This document shows positions 61,431 to 64,000 of a DNA stretch of 64,000 bases, piece by piece. The number at the start of each line of letters is the position of its first letter. Position 1 is the stretch's first letter. A program made the position numbers and the translations under genes. The DNA comes from Halomonas sp. GT (GTDB lineage Bacteria > Pseudomonadota > Gammaproteobacteria > Pseudomonadales > Halomonadaceae), in assembly GCF_002082565.1 (NCBI RefSeq), contig NZ_CP020562.1, forward strand, positions 3,162,001 to 3,226,000, written 5' to 3'. The notes beneath the pieces are model-generated. The model saw only the letters and a list, made by a program, of their open reading frames with translations, was not told where the DNA came from and did no database searches.

Positions 61431-62023
61431 GAGTGACCCCAGTTAACCGCGATGAAGAACAAAATGGCTTAAGGTTTGATTGTTTTTTAACCAGCGCCTT
61501 TATTATACCTTTTGCTATACCGCTAACGTCGCAAAGACGTTTGTTTAGCGACCAAAGTAGCGACACGAATTAGCAAACTTGATCATTTAATATACCACTT
61601 ATTAAAAGTAGCAAACATTGCTTTTAAGCGACCCATAGACCATCGTCCTATCACCTAGGACGAAATGATCAAAAAACTTCAAAAACAAGTATTTATTTTC
61701 ATAAACTAACATCACAATACGTGCTGAAAGCTCATTGATACCAAAGTCTGGGATTTATTTTTTGCGATTATTGCTCACTATTAACAACGGGCTATACAGG
61801 ATGTTCATGTGTCACTTGTTAAATACTTATCAAGACACTGAAGAAAACCTTGCCAAACCATTAACCAGCAGAGCAACTTAACTAACAAGGTGATGTGTCT
61901 AACCGCACTAAATCATCGCAGACAACTAAAAGAGCGGTTTTCTATGAAGGATTGCCCTAATGGATCACACGCTATCCTGAGTTAACTTTCCAACCCTAAA
62001 AATCACAACTGGAGAGCACCACA
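61431..62023. other. Divergent control region of the DUF294 and symporter units
   Basis: About 590 A/T-rich bases without a convincing gene. TCGTCCTA-TCACC-TAGGACGA is a perfect 8-base inverted repeat at 61643-61663, a candidate operator or a small hairpin. No other strong signal is seen; the length suggests long leaders or several regulators. Confidence 0.5.
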
Positions 62024-62284
62024 ATGGCAGATGACAAATCCAACGCTGCTGAATACTGGAAAGCCAACGTCCGACTAATCTTTGGATGCTTGGCCGTTTG
62101 GGCGTTCGTTTCTTATGGATGTGCCATCCTCTTTCGTCCGCTGTTAGCGGGCATTCCCGTTGGTGGGACTGACTTGGGCTTTTGGTTCGCTCAACAGGGC
62201 TCCATCCTCACCTTCATCGTACTGATCTTCTTCTATGCCTGGAGAATGAACAAACTCGATGCAAAATTCGGCCTTGGGGAGTAA
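62024..62284 (+). CDS. DUF4212 small subunit of a sodium symporter
   Basis: An 86-residue membrane protein with two helices (about 18-38 and 58-78). The sequence AEYWKANVRLIFGCLAVWAF and the later GFWFAQQGSILTFIVLIFFY match DUF4212. Proteins of this family are encoded just before VC_2705-type sodium:solute symporters and probably act as a small subunit. GGAGAGCACC precedes the ATG. The symporter gene starts six bases after its stop codon. Confidence 0.93.
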   Translation: MADDKSNAAEYWKANVRLIFGCLAVWAFVSYGCAILFRPLLAGIPVGGTDLGFWFAQQGSILTFIVLIFFYAWRMNKLDAKFGLGE

Positions 62285-62290
62285 GCCAGT

Positions 62291-64000
62291 ATGAGCCAGT
62301 TTGCGATTAACCTATTGTTTGTCGGCGCGTCGTTTGCGCTCTATATCGGGATTGCGATATGGGCACGAGCCGGGTCGACCAAAGACTTCTACGTTGCCGG
62401 CGGCGGCGTTCACCCAATCACCAACGGCATGGCGACTGCCGCTGACTGGATGTCAGCTGCATCGTTTATTTCAATGGCTGGCCTGCTAGCGTCTGGCGGA
62501 TACGCTAACTCCACCTTCTTGATGGGCTGGACAGGTGGTTACGTTATCCTGGCAATGCTGCTAGCGCCTTACCTGCGTAAGTTTGGCAAGTTTACAGTGC
62601 CCGACTTTATTGGTGACCGTTTCTACAGCAACACTGCGCGCTTCGTCGCGATTGTGTGTTTGATCGTTGCCTCTGTTACTTACGTTATCGGTCAAATGAC
62701 CGGTGCTGGCGTTGCTTTCTCGCGCTTCTTGGAAGTGAGCAACACCTGGGGTATCTGGATCGCAGCACTGATTGTTTTCCTGTATGCCGTTTTTGGCGGC
62801 ATGAAAGGCATCACCTACACGCAGGTTGCGCAGTATGTAGTACTTATCATCGCCTACACTATTCCGGCGGTGTTCATTGCCATGCAACTAACTGGCAACC
62901 CAATTCCGATGTTTGGTATGTTCAGTACCCATACGGAATCTGGCATTCCGCTGTTGACGAAGCTGGATGAAGTCGTTACTGCGCTTGGTTTCCGCGACTA
63001 TACTGCTGACGTTGATAATAAGCTGAACATGGTGCTGTTTACCCTGTCGCTAATGGTGGGTACTGCTGGTTTACCCCACGTCATTATTCGCTTCTTCACT
63101 GTGCCGAAAGTTGCTGATGCGCGCTGGTCCGCTGGTTGGGCACTTGTGTTCATTGCACTGCTGTATCTCACCGCACCCGCGGTTGGCTCCATGGCACGCT
63201 TGAACTTAGCTACCACCGTCTATCCAGAGATGGCAGGGCAGGTAGAAAATTACGAAGAGGCCGCCCGCAATCCGATCCTCTATGAAGATCGTCCGGAGTG
63301 GGTGCGTACTTGGGAAGAAACCGGACTTATCACTTTTAACGATCTGAATAACGACGGCCGCATCCAAATGTACAATGATGCTGTCGACTTTTCTGATCGT
63401 GGCTGGGAAGGTAACGAGCTGACCGTTAATAATGACATCCTAGTATTAGCAAACCCAGAGATTGCTAACCTGCCAGGCTGGGTTATCGGCCTTATTGCAG
63501 CAGGCGGTATTGCTGCGGCCCTCTCAACAGCGGCCGGTCTGCTATTGGCCATCTCTTCAGCCATTAGTCACGATTTGATCAAAACAATGATCAATCCGAA
63601 GATCTCTGAGAAGGGTGAAATGCTGGCAGCACGTATCTCAATGGGAGGCGCGATTCTGCTGGCTACCTACCTCGGGCTTAACCCACCTGGGTTCGCAGCG
63701 CAAACGGTTGCACTTGCCTTCGGTATCGCTGGTGCCTCACTATTCCCAGCGCTGATGATGGGCATTTTCTCCAAACGCATGAACAGCAAAGGCGCGATTT
63801 GCGGCATGCTGGCAGGTCTGGTCTGCACCCTGCTCTATATCTTCACCTATCTCGGTTGGTTCTTCGTCCCCGGCACCAATATGCTGGCTAACACGCCAGA
63901 CAACTGGATCCTGGGTATTTCACCACTCTCCTTCGGTGCAATAGGCGCGATGATTAACTTTGCGGTTGCGTTTGCTGTCTCTAGCGCAACGGAAGAGCCT
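62291..64000 (+). CDS. Sodium:solute symporter, VC_2705 subfamily (3' end outside window)
   Basis: At least 570 residues in one open frame that runs past the window end. It belongs to the SSS family: ADWMSAASFISMAGLL (about 52-67), GWTGGYVILAMLLAPYLRKF, DFIGDRFYSN, YVIGQMTGAGVAFSRF, and GTAGLPHVIIRFFTV (about 258-272). A long soluble insert (about 310-395) separates two helix groups and includes an EF-hand-like loop (DLNNDGRIQMYND). ActP-type acetate/pyruvate uptake is a family-based guess. It works with the DUF4212 protein and is regulated in related organisms by CrbS/CrbR-type systems; no such gene is visible here. Confidence 0.92.
   Translation, partial: MSQFAINLLFVGASFALYIGIAIWARAGSTKDFYVAGGGVHPITNGMATAADWMSAASFISMAGLLASGGYANSTFLMGWTGGYVILAMLLAPYLRKFGKFTVPDFIGDRFYSNTARFVAIVCLIVASVTYVIGQMTGAGVAFSRFLEVSNTWGIWIAALIVFLYAVFGGMKGITYTQVAQYVVLIIAYTIPAVFIAMQLTGNPIPMFGMFSTHTESGIPLLTKLDEVVTALGFRDYTADVDNKLNMVLFTLSLMVGTAGLPHVIIRFFTVPKVADARWSAGWALVFIALLYLTAPAVGSMARLNLATTVYPEMAGQVENYEEAARNPILYEDRPEWVRTWEETGLITFNDLNNDGRIQMYNDAVDFSDRGWEGNELTVNNDILVLANPEIANLPGWVIGLIAAGGIAAALSTAAGLLLAISSAISHDLIKTMINPKISEKGEMLAARISMGGAILLATYLGLNPPGFAAQTVALAFGIAGASLFPALMMGIFSKRMNSKGAICGMLAGLVCTLLYIFTYLGWFFVPGTNMLANTPDNWILGISPLSFGAIGAMINFAVAFAVSSATEEP

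Overview
The window reads as chromosomal DNA of a halophilic gammaproteobacterium, most likely Halomonas/Vreelandella. This rests on protein resemblance, moderate G+C, two TRAP transporters plus a TeaD-type universal stress protein, a phasin, and a cco-hemN-anr-ttcA block as in pseudomonads and relatives. The species is inferred, not proven. I see no phage, insertion sequence or CRISPR array.

Layout. (1) 1-4901, minus strand: a sensory block with a SUOX-fold periplasmic protein lacking cysteine, a TorS-like hybrid kinase with its own Hpt domain, a FIST protein resembling the NO sensor NosP, and a NahK-type kinase cut by the window edge. (2) 5098-13655, minus: a DUF2189 membrane protein, a TAXI-type TRAP transporter with a universal stress protein, and a DctPQM-type TRAP transporter. 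In both TRAP operons a hairpin separates the receptor gene from the permease gene. (3) 13905-20476: an EamA-like exporter, then pyk-modABC-DUF192 in tight array, and a GST carrying a YafY-type DNA-binding domain. (4) 20569-36076: a purine/ureide island. It encodes urate hydroxylase PuuD, HIU hydrolase, OHCU decarboxylase, allantoin racemase, allantoinase PuuE, ureidoglycine aminohydrolase AllE, ureidoglycolate lyase AllA, two NCS1 permeases, a YfcC-type carrier, a polar amino acid-type ABC transporter, and GntR and RpiR regulators. Four intergenic GTATAC-centred sites probably tie the island together. (5) 36261-45042: a phasin, two GSTs, then lactate/glycolate permease and glcDEFG behind a PdhR/LldR-type operator. 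(6) 45176-45772: five tRNA genes (three Asp, two Val). (7) 46802-58914: ccoNOQP, ccoGHIS, a SafE-type protein, hemN, anr and ttcA, with FNR/Anr-like boxes before ccoN and hemN. (8) 58957-64000: a degenerate DEDDh exonuclease-like protein, a cNMP/CBS/DUF294 protein, and a DUF4212 plus VC_2705-type sodium symporter pair that runs off the window.

How the genes work together. The ureide island degrades urate to glyoxylate and urea, and the adjacent glycolate oxidase genes also yield glyoxylate. The allantoate-hydrolysing step (AllC or allantoicase) is not in the window. Regions 1 and 7 both concern respiration and redox or NO sensing. Gene ends were chosen from ribosome-binding sites and family N-termini where possible; several starts differ from the longest open frame and are explained in the entries.
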